A stretch of DNA of 64,000 nt, from NCBI GenBank assembly GCA_963824985.1, contig CAWGRQ010000018.1, forward strand, positions 1 through 64,000. The letters run 5' to 3'. Under the pieces are notes generated by a model that was not told the DNA's origin, searched no databases, and saw only the letters and a program-made list of their open reading frames with translations. Positions 54,061 through 62,854 of the stretch are shown piece by piece (positions within the stretch are counted from its first letter, which is position 1; the number at the start of each line of letters is the position of its first letter). A program made the translations under genes and the position numbers. The DNA is from JAFNAG01 sp963824985. GTDB taxonomy: Bacteria > Acidobacteriota > UBA6911.

Positions 54061-56457
54061 ATGCGCGCCATGAATCCGATCACGCCACTTAGCCGGCGCT
54101 GCTTCCTCAAGTGGAGCGCCCTTTTGGGTTCCTCCCTCTTTGCCGCCTTCCCGGAGGAGGCAGGGGCGGAGGATTGGGATTCCTCCTATGTCGGCCCCCT
54201 GCAGGACCCCCCGAAGGATGGGATAATCCGCGTCGGTTGTCCGGCGCACAACTGCGGCGGGCGTTGTCTCCTGAGGGTGCATGTTCAGGACGGCGTCATC
54301 TTCCGCATCGAAAGCGACGACCGCCCCTCCGACACGCTCGAAGATCCCCAGCTTCGGGCTTGCCTGCGAGGTCGCGCCTACCGACGCCGCCAGTATCATC
54401 CCGAGCGCCTCATGTATCCGATGAAGCGCGCCGGAAAACGGGGAGAGGGGAAATTCGAGCGCATCAGCTGGGAGGAGGCCCTGGACAAGGTAGCCGCCGA
54501 ACTGACGCGTGTCAAAAGAACCTACGGAAACTCGGCCCTGCTGGTCCCCTATGGGACCGGGAGCTACAACCAGATCAACGGCCGGCAGACCGCGCAGCGG
54601 CTGCTGAACCTCTTTGGCGGCTCTCTCGGACACTATAACAGTTACTCCTGGGCCTGCATCGCGAATGCCACGCCGACGGTTTACGGCACCGGAACCACGG
54701 GGAATCAGCGCCAGGACTGGGTCAATTCCAAGTACATCCTCATGTGGGGATGGAATCCGAGCGAGATGCGTGACGGTACCAACACCGAGTTCTTCCTGCG
54801 CAAAGCCCGGGAAAGGGGAGCACGCCTCGTCTGTATCGACCCACGCATGACTCTGAGCGCGGTAGCGCTCGCCGATGAGTGGATCCCGATCCGGCCGGGA
54901 ACGGACGTGGCCATGATGTCGGCCATGTCCTGGGTGATGATCCAGGAGAATCTGTTCGACGCTGACTTCGTAAAAACGCACTGCATCGGATTCGACAAGG
55001 AACACATGCCTCAGGGGGCTGAATCGGCGGAAAGCTATCGGGACTACATCCTGGGGAGCCGGGATAAGGTCGCCAAAACGCCGCAATGGGCCGAAGCCAT
55101 CACCGGAGTGCCGCGGGAAACCATCGCCCGCATTGCCCGGGAGTATGCGACACGCAAACCCGGAGTTCTGTATCAGGGATATGGCATGCAGCGCCGCGCC
55201 TATGGGGAGCAGGTCGTCCGCGCCGGCTGCGTGCTGGCCTCCATTACCGGCAATGTCGGCATCCCCGGGGGGTGGGCAAGCGGTATGGGGTTGCAGGCGC
55301 CGGATGGCGGTCCCTCCTGGAATGTCTTTCCCACGGGCTCAAATCCGGTGAAAGCCAGCATCCCCACGTTTCTCTGGACCGAGGCCGTCGTCCGGGGAAA
55401 GAGCCTCGGGCCGGAACAGGGTGTGCGTGGCGCGGCGAAACTGGACAATGACATCAAGCTCATCTACGCCGTAGCCACCAATGCCCTGGTCAACCAACAC
55501 GGCAACATCAACCGTACGGTGAAGATCCTCCAGGACGAACGCTTGGTCGAGTTTTTGATCGTGCAGGACAACTTCCTGACTCCCACCGCGCGCTTCGCCG
55601 ATGTTCTGCTCCCGGCCTGCACTCAGTTCGAAACCTGGGGTGTGGGGGATGGCTGGAAGTACGGCGATGAAGTGATCCTGATGCCCCGAATTGTGAAGCC
55701 CCCCGCGGAAACCAAGAGCGACTACCAGATCTGCGCGGAAATCGCCGAACATCTCGGAATTGGGAAGGCCTTCACCGAAGGGAGAAGCGAGCGCAACTGG
55801 GTGGAGTGGTCCCTGGATCAATTCAGGAGATCCCGATTCCCGAAGCTGCCGGCGCTGGCTGAATTCGAAAAGAGCAACGCCGGCGTATTTGCGGCTCCGG
55901 TCATCACGCCGGCCATCGCCTTCGCCGATTTCCGCAAGGATCCGGAGAAATTCAAACTGAACACACCCTCGGGCAAGATCGAAATTTTTTCCAGGAAACT
56001 CCATGACCTGAATAATCCCAAGGAAATTCCTGCAGTACCCAAATATGTCCAGGAGTGGGAGAGCCCGTTCGGTCCCGAAGCCAAAAAACATCCCCTGCAG
56101 GCCGTGGGGCATCATTCTCTGGCGCGGATTCACTCGACCATGTGGGGCGTAGACTGGCTGCAGGAGGCTTTCCCGCAACGGGTCTTTCTGAACCCCATCG
56201 ACGCCACCGCCAGAGGCATTGAGAACGGCAGCATGGTGCGGGTGTTCAATGACCGCGGCGAAATGCAGATTCCCTGCCGCATCACCCGGCGCATCATGCC
56301 CGGCATTGTGGCCATCCCGCAAGGAGCATGGTGGAAACCCGACGCCGACGGCATCGACCACGGGGGATCGGTGAATGTTCTGACTTCGGAGCGCTGGACA
56401 CCGCTGGCGTTCGGCAACACCCAGCACACGATCATGGTGGAAGTGAAAAAGATCTGA
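54061..56457 (+). CDS. DmsA-type molybdopterin oxidoreductase, Tat-exported
   Basis: A 798-residue catalytic subunit of the DMSO reductase family. The Tat signal is SRRCFLKWSALLGSSLFAAF. The [4Fe-4S] cysteines lie in VGCPAHNCGGRCLLRV and LRACLRGRAYRRR. The Mo-ligand position is in YNSYSWACIANATPTVYGT, consistent with Ser as in DmsA. GYGMQRRAYGEQVVRAGCVL and ASITGNVGIPGGWASGMGLQ are typical core motifs, and the C-terminal dinucleotide-binding domain starts around residue 680. Its electron acceptor is the DmsB-like protein just downstream. Substrate is DMSO-like or another small molecule and is not fixed by sequence. Confidence 0.88.
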   Translation: MRAMNPITPLSRRCFLKWSALLGSSLFAAFPEEAGAEDWDSSYVGPLQDPPKDGIIRVGCPAHNCGGRCLLRVHVQDGVIFRIESDDRPSDTLEDPQLRACLRGRAYRRRQYHPERLMYPMKRAGKRGEGKFERISWEEALDKVAAELTRVKRTYGNSALLVPYGTGSYNQINGRQTAQRLLNLFGGSLGHYNSYSWACIANATPTVYGTGTTGNQRQDWVNSKYILMWGWNPSEMRDGTNTEFFLRKARERGARLVCIDPRMTLSAVALADEWIPIRPGTDVAMMSAMSWVMIQENLFDADFVKTHCIGFDKEHMPQGAESAESYRDYILGSRDKVAKTPQWAEAITGVPRETIARIAREYATRKPGVLYQGYGMQRRAYGEQVVRAGCVLASITGNVGIPGGWASGMGLQAPDGGPSWNVFPTGSNPVKASIPTFLWTEAVVRGKSLGPEQGVRGAAKLDNDIKLIYAVATNALVNQHGNINRTVKILQDERLVEFLIVQDNFLTPTARFADVLLPACTQFETWGVGDGWKYGDEVILMPRIVKPPAETKSDYQICAEIAEHLGIGKAFTEGRSERNWVEWSLDQFRRSRFPKLPALAEFEKSNAGVFAAPVITPAIAFADFRKDPEKFKLNTPSGKIEIFSRKLHDLNNPKEIPAVPKYVQEWESPFGPEAKKHPLQAVGHHSLARIHSTMWGVDWLQEAFPQRVFLNPIDATARGIENGSMVRVFNDRGEMQIPCRITRRIMPGIVAIPQGAWWKPDADGIDHGGSVNVLTSERWTPLAFGNTQHTIMVEVKKI

Positions 56458-56467
56458 GGGACCGGCC

Positions 56468-57085
56468 GTGGTGAGGCAATACGCCTTTGTCGTCAATTCC
56501 GATGCGTGTTCAGGCTGCAAGACCTGCCAGGTGGCCTGCAAGGACAAGCACGACATCCCGGTGGGAATCCAGTGGAGAAGGGTGTACGAAGTTGCCGCCG
56601 GCAGCTGGCAGAAAAAGGAGGGGGCCTGGATATCGACCGTGGCCGCCTACAACCTGTCGATCGCATGCAATCACTGCCTGGAGCCCGTCTGCCTGCCGCC
56701 CTGCACGTCACACGCCGTCTGGCAGCGCGATGACGGCATTGTGCTGATCGATGAAGCCCGATGCAACCAGTGCCGCAAATGCGAGCATGCATGTCCCTAC
56801 GATGCGATTCGCTTCGACGCCGTGACTAACACCCTCACCAAATGCCACTTCTGCTTTGATTACCTGGATCGGGGACTGCCGCCGGCCTGCGTAACCGCAT
56901 GCCCCAACCGCGCCCTCGATTTTGGCGACTATTGGGAATTGCAGAACAAATATGGTGAAGGAAGCCACGTCTTCCCCCTCCCCGCGCCATCAATCGCCAA
57001 ACCGGCTCTCATTGTCATCCCCCACCGTCACGCAACCGCGGTCCAGAACCAGGATCCTGCCGTCTCCAACTGGGAGGAACTCTGA
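56468..57085 (+). CDS. DmsB-type iron-sulfur electron transfer subunit
   Basis: A 205-residue protein with four [4Fe-4S] clusters: SDACSGCKTCQVACKDKHDI, SIACNHCLEPVCLPPCTSHA, EARCNQCRKCEHACPYDAIR and TKCHFCFDYLDRGLPPACVT-ACP. It feeds electrons to the preceding catalytic subunit, which ends 10 bases upstream. No DmsC-type anchor gene follows; the next gene encodes a glycosyltransferase. The complex may borrow an anchor elsewhere or be soluble. GTG 56468 and GTG 56471 are both possible starts. Confidence 0.88.
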   Translation: MVRQYAFVVNSDACSGCKTCQVACKDKHDIPVGIQWRRVYEVAAGSWQKKEGAWISTVAAYNLSIACNHCLEPVCLPPCTSHAVWQRDDGIVLIDEARCNQCRKCEHACPYDAIRFDAVTNTLTKCHFCFDYLDRGLPPACVTACPNRALDFGDYWELQNKYGEGSHVFPLPAPSIAKPALIVIPHRHATAVQNQDPAVSNWEEL

Positions 57086-57119
57086 TCGGTTCCTGCCCAA
57101 TCGACAGCGAAGGAGAACG

Positions 57120-58691
57120 GTGACCGGAGATCCCCAGGAAAAACCGGCGAAACAGGCACCAGCCCGCATTTCCGGCCTCGCTAGAAAATCCGGTGAGACA
57201 AGCGGGCTTGGATTGCTGGGTCTGAGTCTGGCGATCAGCATCCTGCTGCGCATCCCCTATTATCAGCACCGCCTGATCTTCGTGGATGAGGGCTTTTTCG
57301 GCACGGTGGCGGCCCAGCTCCTGAGCGGAAGCGTTCTGTATCGTGATGTCTGGTGCAACAACCAGCCGCTGGTCATCTATTTCTGCAAGTGGCTCTTCCA
57401 GCTTCTCGGCCCCACTCCTCTCGCGCTTCACCTCGGTTCTCTGATCCTTGCCCTCCTGGAATCGTGGCTGCTGTTCCGGATCGGCACCCGCTTTTTTTCT
57501 CCACGAACGGGAGGCCTCGCGGCCCTGGCCTATGCCATCGCCAGCACCAATTTCTATACCCCGCGCATCATCGGATTCACTCCTGAACAACTGATGGTCG
57601 TGTTCACCACGGCAGCTGTTCTCTTCTTCCTGGAGGCTCACGAGAGCGGCGCGGCCGGCCGGTTTTTCGCCGCAGGCGCTTTCTGGTGGGCGGCCGTGAT
57701 GGCCAAACCCGCGGCGGCGCCGGAGATCCTGGCCTTCGCGGTATTCCTCGTTTTTTTCACTGGAATCCAGCCGCGCCGCAAGGCTCGCGCCATGGCGTGG
57801 CTCGGCATTGGATGCATGGCGGGCCTGGCGCTGCTACTGACTTTTTTGCTTGCTGCGGGAGTCCTGGATCTCTGGTGGCGCCAGGCAGTCATTTCCCGGA
57901 TCGGTTACGTCGGCCAGGTTGGATGGACGACCTTTCTCCGGCATCTTGGGCTTCAGCCATTTGCCTTCGGACTCGTGTACGCATGGGCCGGCATCCTGAT
58001 ATGGCGGGGCCGGGGCGGCGCCGCGGCCAACCGGATAGCTTTTCGGTTGATACTGCTTTGGCTGGCGGCCGCGTTCCTCGGGATCTTGATGGGTCGCCGG
58101 TTTTATGCCAACTACTATATTCAGCTCTTCCCCGCCCTATCGCTGCTGGCCGCCGTGGGATTGCACTCTCTGTTGGCCACGTGGGGCCAAAGGCGGTCGC
58201 GCACGGCCGTGTGGATCAGCCTGGCTGCGCTGCTGGCGCCGTCCCTCTGGTTCCAGGCCCGCACATTCGCTCACTATTACTTCTTCGTGGACGCCGCCGC
58301 CCATGCACGGGTGACGCTGTGGCAGATGTGCGTGATCGATCGCAACCTCGAGAAGATCACGGCGGAAATTCAATCGATCACGCGTCCCAAAGACCGCATC
58401 TTTGTGTTTGGCCCCGACCCGGAACTCTATTTTCTGAGCGGCCGCCTCATGGCGGCCGCCTATCCGGTGTTTGACGTCACCGATCCGGCCGAACCGCCAT
58501 ATGGCGACGAGGAATCGGGGACACTGAAAGCCCTGGAGATATCGCCGCCGCCGCTCGTCATCGACTCGTTCCGCAACCCCCGGGTGGCCGACCGTGAAGG
58601 GTGGCGCGAGCTTCTGGCCCGCCACTACCGGCTTTATCGTGAAGAATCCGGCATGCGGCTTTACCTGCGCCGTGACGCGCCGCAGAAGTAG
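57120..58691 (+). CDS. Glycosyltransferase family 39-like membrane protein
   Basis: A 523-residue integral membrane protein with about eleven helices. The first loop has IFVDEGFFGTVAAQLLSG, in which the Asp-Glu pair fits the catalytic position of GT-C transferases of the ArnT/PMT type. The loop NNQPLVIYFCKWLFQLLGPT and FYTPRIIGFTPEQLMVVF follow the same architecture. Such enzymes move a sugar from a polyprenyl carrier to protein or lipid A; the acceptor is unknown. GTG 57120 is preceded by GAAGGAGAACG. It follows the DmsB gene by 34 bases without a likely functional link. Confidence 0.8.
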   Translation: MTGDPQEKPAKQAPARISGLARKSGETSGLGLLGLSLAISILLRIPYYQHRLIFVDEGFFGTVAAQLLSGSVLYRDVWCNNQPLVIYFCKWLFQLLGPTPLALHLGSLILALLESWLLFRIGTRFFSPRTGGLAALAYAIASTNFYTPRIIGFTPEQLMVVFTTAAVLFFLEAHESGAAGRFFAAGAFWWAAVMAKPAAAPEILAFAVFLVFFTGIQPRRKARAMAWLGIGCMAGLALLLTFLLAAGVLDLWWRQAVISRIGYVGQVGWTTFLRHLGLQPFAFGLVYAWAGILIWRGRGGAAANRIAFRLILLWLAAAFLGILMGRRFYANYYIQLFPALSLLAAVGLHSLLATWGQRRSRTAVWISLAALLAPSLWFQARTFAHYYFFVDAAAHARVTLWQMCVIDRNLEKITAEIQSITRPKDRIFVFGPDPELYFLSGRLMAAAYPVFDVTDPAEPPYGDEESGTLKALEISPPPLVIDSFRNPRVADREGWRELLARHYRLYREESGMRLYLRRDAPQK

Positions 58692-58708
58692 CGTCACCCC
58701 GAGGAGAG

Positions 58709-58800
58709 TTTTTTGGAACACGGAAGAACACGGGGAGGGTTTTTGCGCCCGCAAAAGCCCTCCCCGCCGATCAGATCCGTGTTCATCCGCGTTCATCAGT
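58709..58800. repeat. Inverted repeat with ACACGGAAGAACACGG-type arm
   Basis: The left arm GGAACACGGAAGAACACGGG and the right arm GATCCGTGTTCATCCGCGTT are partly complementary. A GGGAGGGTTTTTGCG-CCCGCAAAAGCCCTCCCC hairpin lies between them. This is the gap between two convergent genes and could serve as a bidirectional stop. Confidence 0.65.
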
Positions 58801-58801
58801 C

Positions 58802-59206
58802 CTATTTGACTTCAGCACCGGATCCCTTAATGCGGTAAGGAGATTTCGACCCGGCTTCTTCCTGCGCCTCATCGGCAGCCTTTTCCAGCTTTCCCTGCAC
58901 GATAACCTTCCTGCCGGCTCCATCCTTCGGGAAAACGATGACGCCATCGTCGACTTTAACCATAATAGGATCGATCGAGCTGGAATCCTTAACCAGGATC
59001 CAGCACCCCGCCATCTGGCAAACGCTGGTGATCTCACCTTCCACCATCACCTCTTTGCCCAGGTACTTCTCCGGATCAGCCAGGATGGTCTTTACCGGTG
59101 TTGCGGTCGTAATGGTCACCGGCGTTCCCAGCTTCTGCTCCCGCCCAAAAACCGGAAGGACCACGAGCGCTGTGATCGCGAGCAATGCACAACAAGCCTT
59201 TTTCAT
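58802..59206 (-). CDS. Exported OB-fold (DUF4920-like) protein
   Basis: A 134-residue protein with signal peptide ACCALLAITALVVLPVFG. After it, VKTILADPEKYLGKEVMVEG, EITSVCQMAGCWILVKDSSS and KVIVQGKLEKAADEAQEEAG form an OB-fold of the DUF4920 type. Cys pair CQMAGC is conserved in such proteins and may be a disulfide or metal site. Function unknown. It converges with the glycosyltransferase gene. Confidence 0.78.
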   Translation of the reverse strand: MKKACCALLAITALVVLPVFGREQKLGTPVTITTATPVKTILADPEKYLGKEVMVEGEITSVCQMAGCWILVKDSSSIDPIMVKVDDGVIVFPKDGAGRKVIVQGKLEKAADEAQEEAGSKSPYRIKGSGAEVK

Positions 59207-59474
59207 AACAATAATCCCTCAATAGATGCAACGTTGAACACCCGAATGCAGGCACGCACACCCGCAAGTGGGGATTTTACGGTCCCGGATTGATGACTTC
59301 AAGAGTCATCCGGCATTTCCCTGGTTTCCGGAGAAATCCGGAGCAGGGCTTCGGAAATGAATGACAGGCACAAACATTGTGCTTGCCAACATTTATACGC
59401 TGAGGTAAAAGCTCAAGCAGCGCGCCTGGGGAGTTTCGATATCCTCCGCCTCGAATCCCGAATGGGGAAAAAGC

Positions 59475-60635
59475 ATGAAATACAATTTTGACCAGCAGAT
59501 TGAACGACGGGGGACGGATGGCATCAAATGGGGGCTATACCCGGAGGATGTGATTCCACTTTGGGTAGCGGACATGGATTTCAGATCCCCGGAACCCGTC
59601 ATCCAGGCCCTCCACCGGAGGATCGACCACGGTGTGTTTGGCTATACGCGGCCGACCGAGGCCTTGCGGCGTGCCATCCGCGACCGGCTGGAACACATGT
59701 ATCAATGGAAGACAGGTTCAGAGGAGATTCTCTTTATTCCCGGAATCGTTACCGGCCTGAACATCGCCATTCAGGCATTCGCCCGTCCAGGGGATGGAGT
59801 CCTGGCTCAACCGCCCGTCTATTTTCACTTTCTAAGAGACCCGGTCCATCACGGCCGCGTGCTTCACGATCCGCCACTGGTCCCCAAGGGAGATACTTAC
59901 GAAATCGATTTCGACCGCTTTGAGAAGGCGATCACCCCCGGCACGCGCCTGTTCATATTGTGCAATCCGCACAACCCGGTCGGCCGGGCCTTTACCAGGC
60001 CGGAATTGGAAACGATCGCCGATATTTGTCTTCGTCATCAGCTGATCATCTGTTCGGATGAGATTCACTGCGATCTGATTTATTCCGGACAGCGCCACAT
60101 CCCGATCGCGACCCTCAGCCCCGAAGTAGCCAACCGCACCGTGACGCTCATGTCCCCAAGCAAGACCTACAACCTGGCCGGCCTGGAATGCGGGTATGCC
60201 ATTATCCAAAATGAGTCGCTGCGCGCCGCCTGGCAAAAAACCGCCTACGGGATTGTCCCCTGGGTCAATATCATGGGTCACGTCTCGGCGCTTGCCGCAT
60301 TGGAAAAAGGCGGGGAGTGGCTGGACCAGGTCATGATCTACCTGGAGGAAAATCGCGATTATCTGGCCGCAACCATCCGGCAACGGGTGCCATCGCTGCG
60401 CATGTGCCGGATGGAGGCGACCTACCTCGCCTGGCTCGACTGCAGCCAGGCGGGTTTTCGTGAGAATCCAGCCGCTTTCTTTTCCAGGGAGGCACGGGTG
60501 GGGCTCAGCAACGGACCCGATTTTGGCAAGGGAGGTGATGGCTTCGTCCGTTTGAACTTCGCCTGTCCACGCCAAACGCTGGCTGAGGCCCTGGAGCGCA
60601 TGGAGGGGGCACTGACCAGATTGCGCTCCCGATGA
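59475..60635 (+). CDS. PatB/MalY-type PLP-dependent lyase (cystathionine beta-lyase-like)
   Basis: A 386-residue fold-type I PLP enzyme. The start KYNFDQQIERRGTDGIKWGL and IPLWVADMDFRSPEPVIQAL is characteristic. The PLP lysine is Lys230 in LMSPSKTYNLAGLECGY. Other cofactor contacts are NPHNPVGRAFTRPELETIAD and SDEIHCDLIYSG. Members cleave cystathionine to homocysteine, pyruvate and ammonia, or act as aminotransferases. The ATG follows AATGGGGAAAAAGC. It is a single gene flanked by repeats. Confidence 0.87.
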   Translation: MKYNFDQQIERRGTDGIKWGLYPEDVIPLWVADMDFRSPEPVIQALHRRIDHGVFGYTRPTEALRRAIRDRLEHMYQWKTGSEEILFIPGIVTGLNIAIQAFARPGDGVLAQPPVYFHFLRDPVHHGRVLHDPPLVPKGDTYEIDFDRFEKAITPGTRLFILCNPHNPVGRAFTRPELETIADICLRHQLIICSDEIHCDLIYSGQRHIPIATLSPEVANRTVTLMSPSKTYNLAGLECGYAIIQNESLRAAWQKTAYGIVPWVNIMGHVSALAALEKGGEWLDQVMIYLEENRDYLAATIRQRVPSLRMCRMEATYLAWLDCSQAGFRENPAAFFSREARVGLSNGPDFGKGGDGFVRLNFACPRQTLAEALERMEGALTRLRSR

Positions 60636-60646
60636 GGCGCCGCGTA

Positions 60647-60833
60647 ATTGTATAGCCAAATCAATGGATGAAGAAGCAAAACGCAAAGACGCAAGGGCGC
60701 AAGGACGCAAAGACCGACACCGAGCAACAGGCGTGGGCGTAGCGCTTCGCGCTGGCGCATCCTCGGGCGAACCGAAAAGAATCTCCTTGCGTCCTTGCGT
60801 CTTTGCGTTCTGCTGTTCAGCATCGGCTAAACA
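60647..60833. repeat. Palindromic dispersed element, short copy
   Basis: This matches 19776-20062 but lacks the 29-bp hairpin block. It starts TTGTATAGCCAAATC, ends CATCGGCTAAACAGT, and has internal arms AACGCAAAGACGCAAGG and CCTTGCGTCTTTGCGTT, which pair perfectly over 17 bases. It directly follows the lyase gene. Confidence 0.8.
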
Positions 60834-60852
60834 GTTGCGGCGCCGACCGCGC

Positions 60853-60925
60853 GGGAACGAGCGCCGACGGCGCGGCACAAAACCGTTTATTTTTGCCAGC
60901 ATGAAGATGCGTATGAGGTTCAGGC
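60853..60925. repeat. Right-end copy of the 53.5-kb element
   Basis: CGGGAACGAGCGCCGACGGC, a T-rich stretch (CCGTTTATTTTTG) and CCAGCATGAAGATGCGTATG repeat the right end of the element at 53516-53872 with few changes. The left half is missing. Confidence 0.7.
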
Positions 60926-61023
60926 CGTGGCGCCACACTCCATGGCGCTGCGCGCGACATCTGCTATTTTCATGCATCCCAGGCTGTGCCCCGGGGGAAT
61001 GAGAGGCTGGCGAGAAAACCGGG

Positions 61024-62319
61024 TTACCCTCCCTGAGGATACGTTGCGGGCTCTTTGAGCCGGGATTGCTCATCCCTTTCAACACGGGCGATGTAGGCGG
61101 CGCAGGTCAGGTTGCCGGTGACATTGACCGTCGTGCGCAGCATGTCCAGGATCCGATCGACACCCAGCACCAGTGCAATCCCCGATACCGCATGCGCGCC
61201 CAACCCGATGGCATGAAATACAATCAGGGTGGTCACCAGGGAACTTCCGGGCACCCCGACGCCGGCGATGGCGGCCAGACTCGCCGCCACAACCACGGTG
61301 ATACAGCCCTCAACACCCAGAGGGACACCGTAAACCTGGGCAATGAAAACCCCCGCCAGGGCCTTGTAGACGGCGCCGCCATTGAGGTTCACGGTGGCAC
61401 CCAGCGGCAGAACGAAGCTGGCCACTTCAGGAGGAACTCCCAGATTTTCCTCCGCCACCTCGATGCTCACCGGCAGGGTGGCATTGGACGAGGAAGTGGA
61501 AAATGCCACCAGCAACGCCTTCGCCACCGCGCGATAGAAGCCAATCACCTTGATCCGCGCCAGAAACCGCAGTGCCAGCGAGAGCACGCCCAGCGTGTGA
61601 ATCAACAGACCCGCCACCACCAGCAGGCAAAACAGGAGAAGATGTTCCAGAAGGTCGACGCCGAACCGCGCGACGGTAGCGCCGATAAGCGCATATACGG
61701 CGTAGGGGGCTAGATTCATCACCCATCGAATGACGATCATACAGAGGTCGTTGACGCCTGAAAAAAAATCGACCAGAACCTGACGCCGAGTTTCGGAAAT
61801 CTGCGTCGCGGCCGCTCCGAAAATGACGACCGCAATCACCAGGGGTAACAGGTCCATCCTGGCTGCCGCCCCAAACGGGTTCTGGGGAATGATTCCGATC
61901 AATAACTGAGCCAGCCCCGGGCTCGAACCGGCTGTGGCCGCCGCCTTGCTGGCGCTCCCCTCGAACTGCGCCGCCAATGCATCACGCACTGCCGGGTCAA
62001 GCCCTTCTCCGGGTCGAACGATCAGCGCCAGCGTCAGCCCAATGATCGCACCAATGACGGTCGTCACCAGAAAGTAAACCAGAGTCCTGCCCCCCAGCCG
62101 CGCCAGCCTGCGTCCGCCGCCCAGTGATGCCATCGCCACAAACAGGCTGCCCACAACCAGCGGCACCACAACCATCATGATCAGCTGCACAAAGACGATC
62201 CCCACCGGCTCGATGGCAATCAGCGCCTGCTGCAGCCATACCGCTCCCCAGGCGCGAGCCAGAACCCCGGTGCCGGCTCCAGCCAGCATGCCGAGCATTA
62301 TCCTGGTATGCAGTTTCAT
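61024..62319 (-). CDS. Dicarboxylate/amino acid:cation symporter (DAACS)
   Basis: A membrane carrier of about 430 residues that takes up C4-dicarboxylates or glutamate with protons or sodium. It has about eight helices plus the re-entrant loops. Family signatures are AFSTSSSNATLPVSIEVAEE (Ser-rich loop), FVLPLGATVNLNGGAVYKAL and AGVGVPGSSLVTTLIVFHAI. The ATG at 62319 (MKLHTRIMLG) matches the usual N-terminus. A further ATG at 62361 with a good CCAGGAGCACC site would add 14 residues and overlap the end of LeuD. Confidence 0.87.
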   Translation of the reverse strand: MKLHTRIMLGMLAGAGTGVLARAWGAVWLQQALIAIEPVGIVFVQLIMMVVVPLVVGSLFVAMASLGGGRRLARLGGRTLVYFLVTTVIGAIIGLTLALIVRPGEGLDPAVRDALAAQFEGSASKAAATAGSSPGLAQLLIGIIPQNPFGAAARMDLLPLVIAVVIFGAAATQISETRRQVLVDFFSGVNDLCMIVIRWVMNLAPYAVYALIGATVARFGVDLLEHLLLFCLLVVAGLLIHTLGVLSLALRFLARIKVIGFYRAVAKALLVAFSTSSSNATLPVSIEVAEENLGVPPEVASFVLPLGATVNLNGGAVYKALAGVFIAQVYGVPLGVEGCITVVVAASLAAIAGVGVPGSSLVTTLIVFHAIGLGAHAVSGIALVLGVDRILDMLRTTVNVTGNLTCAAYIARVERDEQSRLKEPATYPQGG

Positions 62320-62338
62320 CTTGATTCGGCGCGCTCCC

Positions 62339-62854
62339 CTAGATGGGTGAGGGAAAATCATGGTGCTCCTGGAAATACCGTATCAGGCCGCCCTGGCTCA
62401 GGATTTCAAGCGCAATCCCGGAAAGAGGCCGCCCCGGCAATTCAAATCCCCGGCTTACATTCATAATCCTGACCGCTTCATCTCCCAACATCAGGTGCAG
62501 CCAATCCCCTTCCTGAATGCTGGATGTATCACACTCCGCCGGAATCAGGCCATTGTTAATGGCATTCCGATAGTAGGTGCGCGCAAAACTTCGGGCCAGC
62601 ACCGCCTTGATTCCGGAAGCAAGCACCACCGTAACCGCAACCTCCATGGCGGAGCCGCATCCAAAGTTCTGCCCGGCTACCAGCAGGTCGCCGTCACGGA
62701 TTGAATGGGCGAATTCCGGGTCAAGATCCGCCATCAAATACCGCCGCAGAACGCAGGGATCGGGATTTTCCTTTTTTCGTGAGGACGAGATGATGTAATC
62801 CGTGTTGATGTCATTCCCCAGCAGTCTGGCTCTGCCCTGAAGCTCGATCTTCAT
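62339..62854 (-). CDS. leuD: 3-isopropylmalate dehydratase small subunit (LeuD-type)
   Basis: A 171-residue swivel-domain subunit that pairs with the large subunit for hydration/dehydration of isopropylmalate or a similar acid. NDINTDYIISSSRKKENPDP, AGQNFGCGSAMEVAVTVVLA and SFARTYYRNAINNGLIPAEC follow the family closely. The short form is typical of archaeal-type and some bacterial LeuD/homoaconitase small subunits, so the exact substrate could differ. The start at 62854 overlaps the end of the large-subunit gene by four bases, indicating translational coupling. Confidence 0.87.
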   Translation of the reverse strand: MKIELQGRARLLGNDINTDYIISSSRKKENPDPCVLRRYLMADLDPEFAHSIRDGDLLVAGQNFGCGSAMEVAVTVVLASGIKAVLARSFARTYYRNAINNGLIPAECDTSSIQEGDWLHLMLGDEAVRIMNVSRGFELPGRPLSGIALEILSQGGLIRYFQEHHDFPSPI

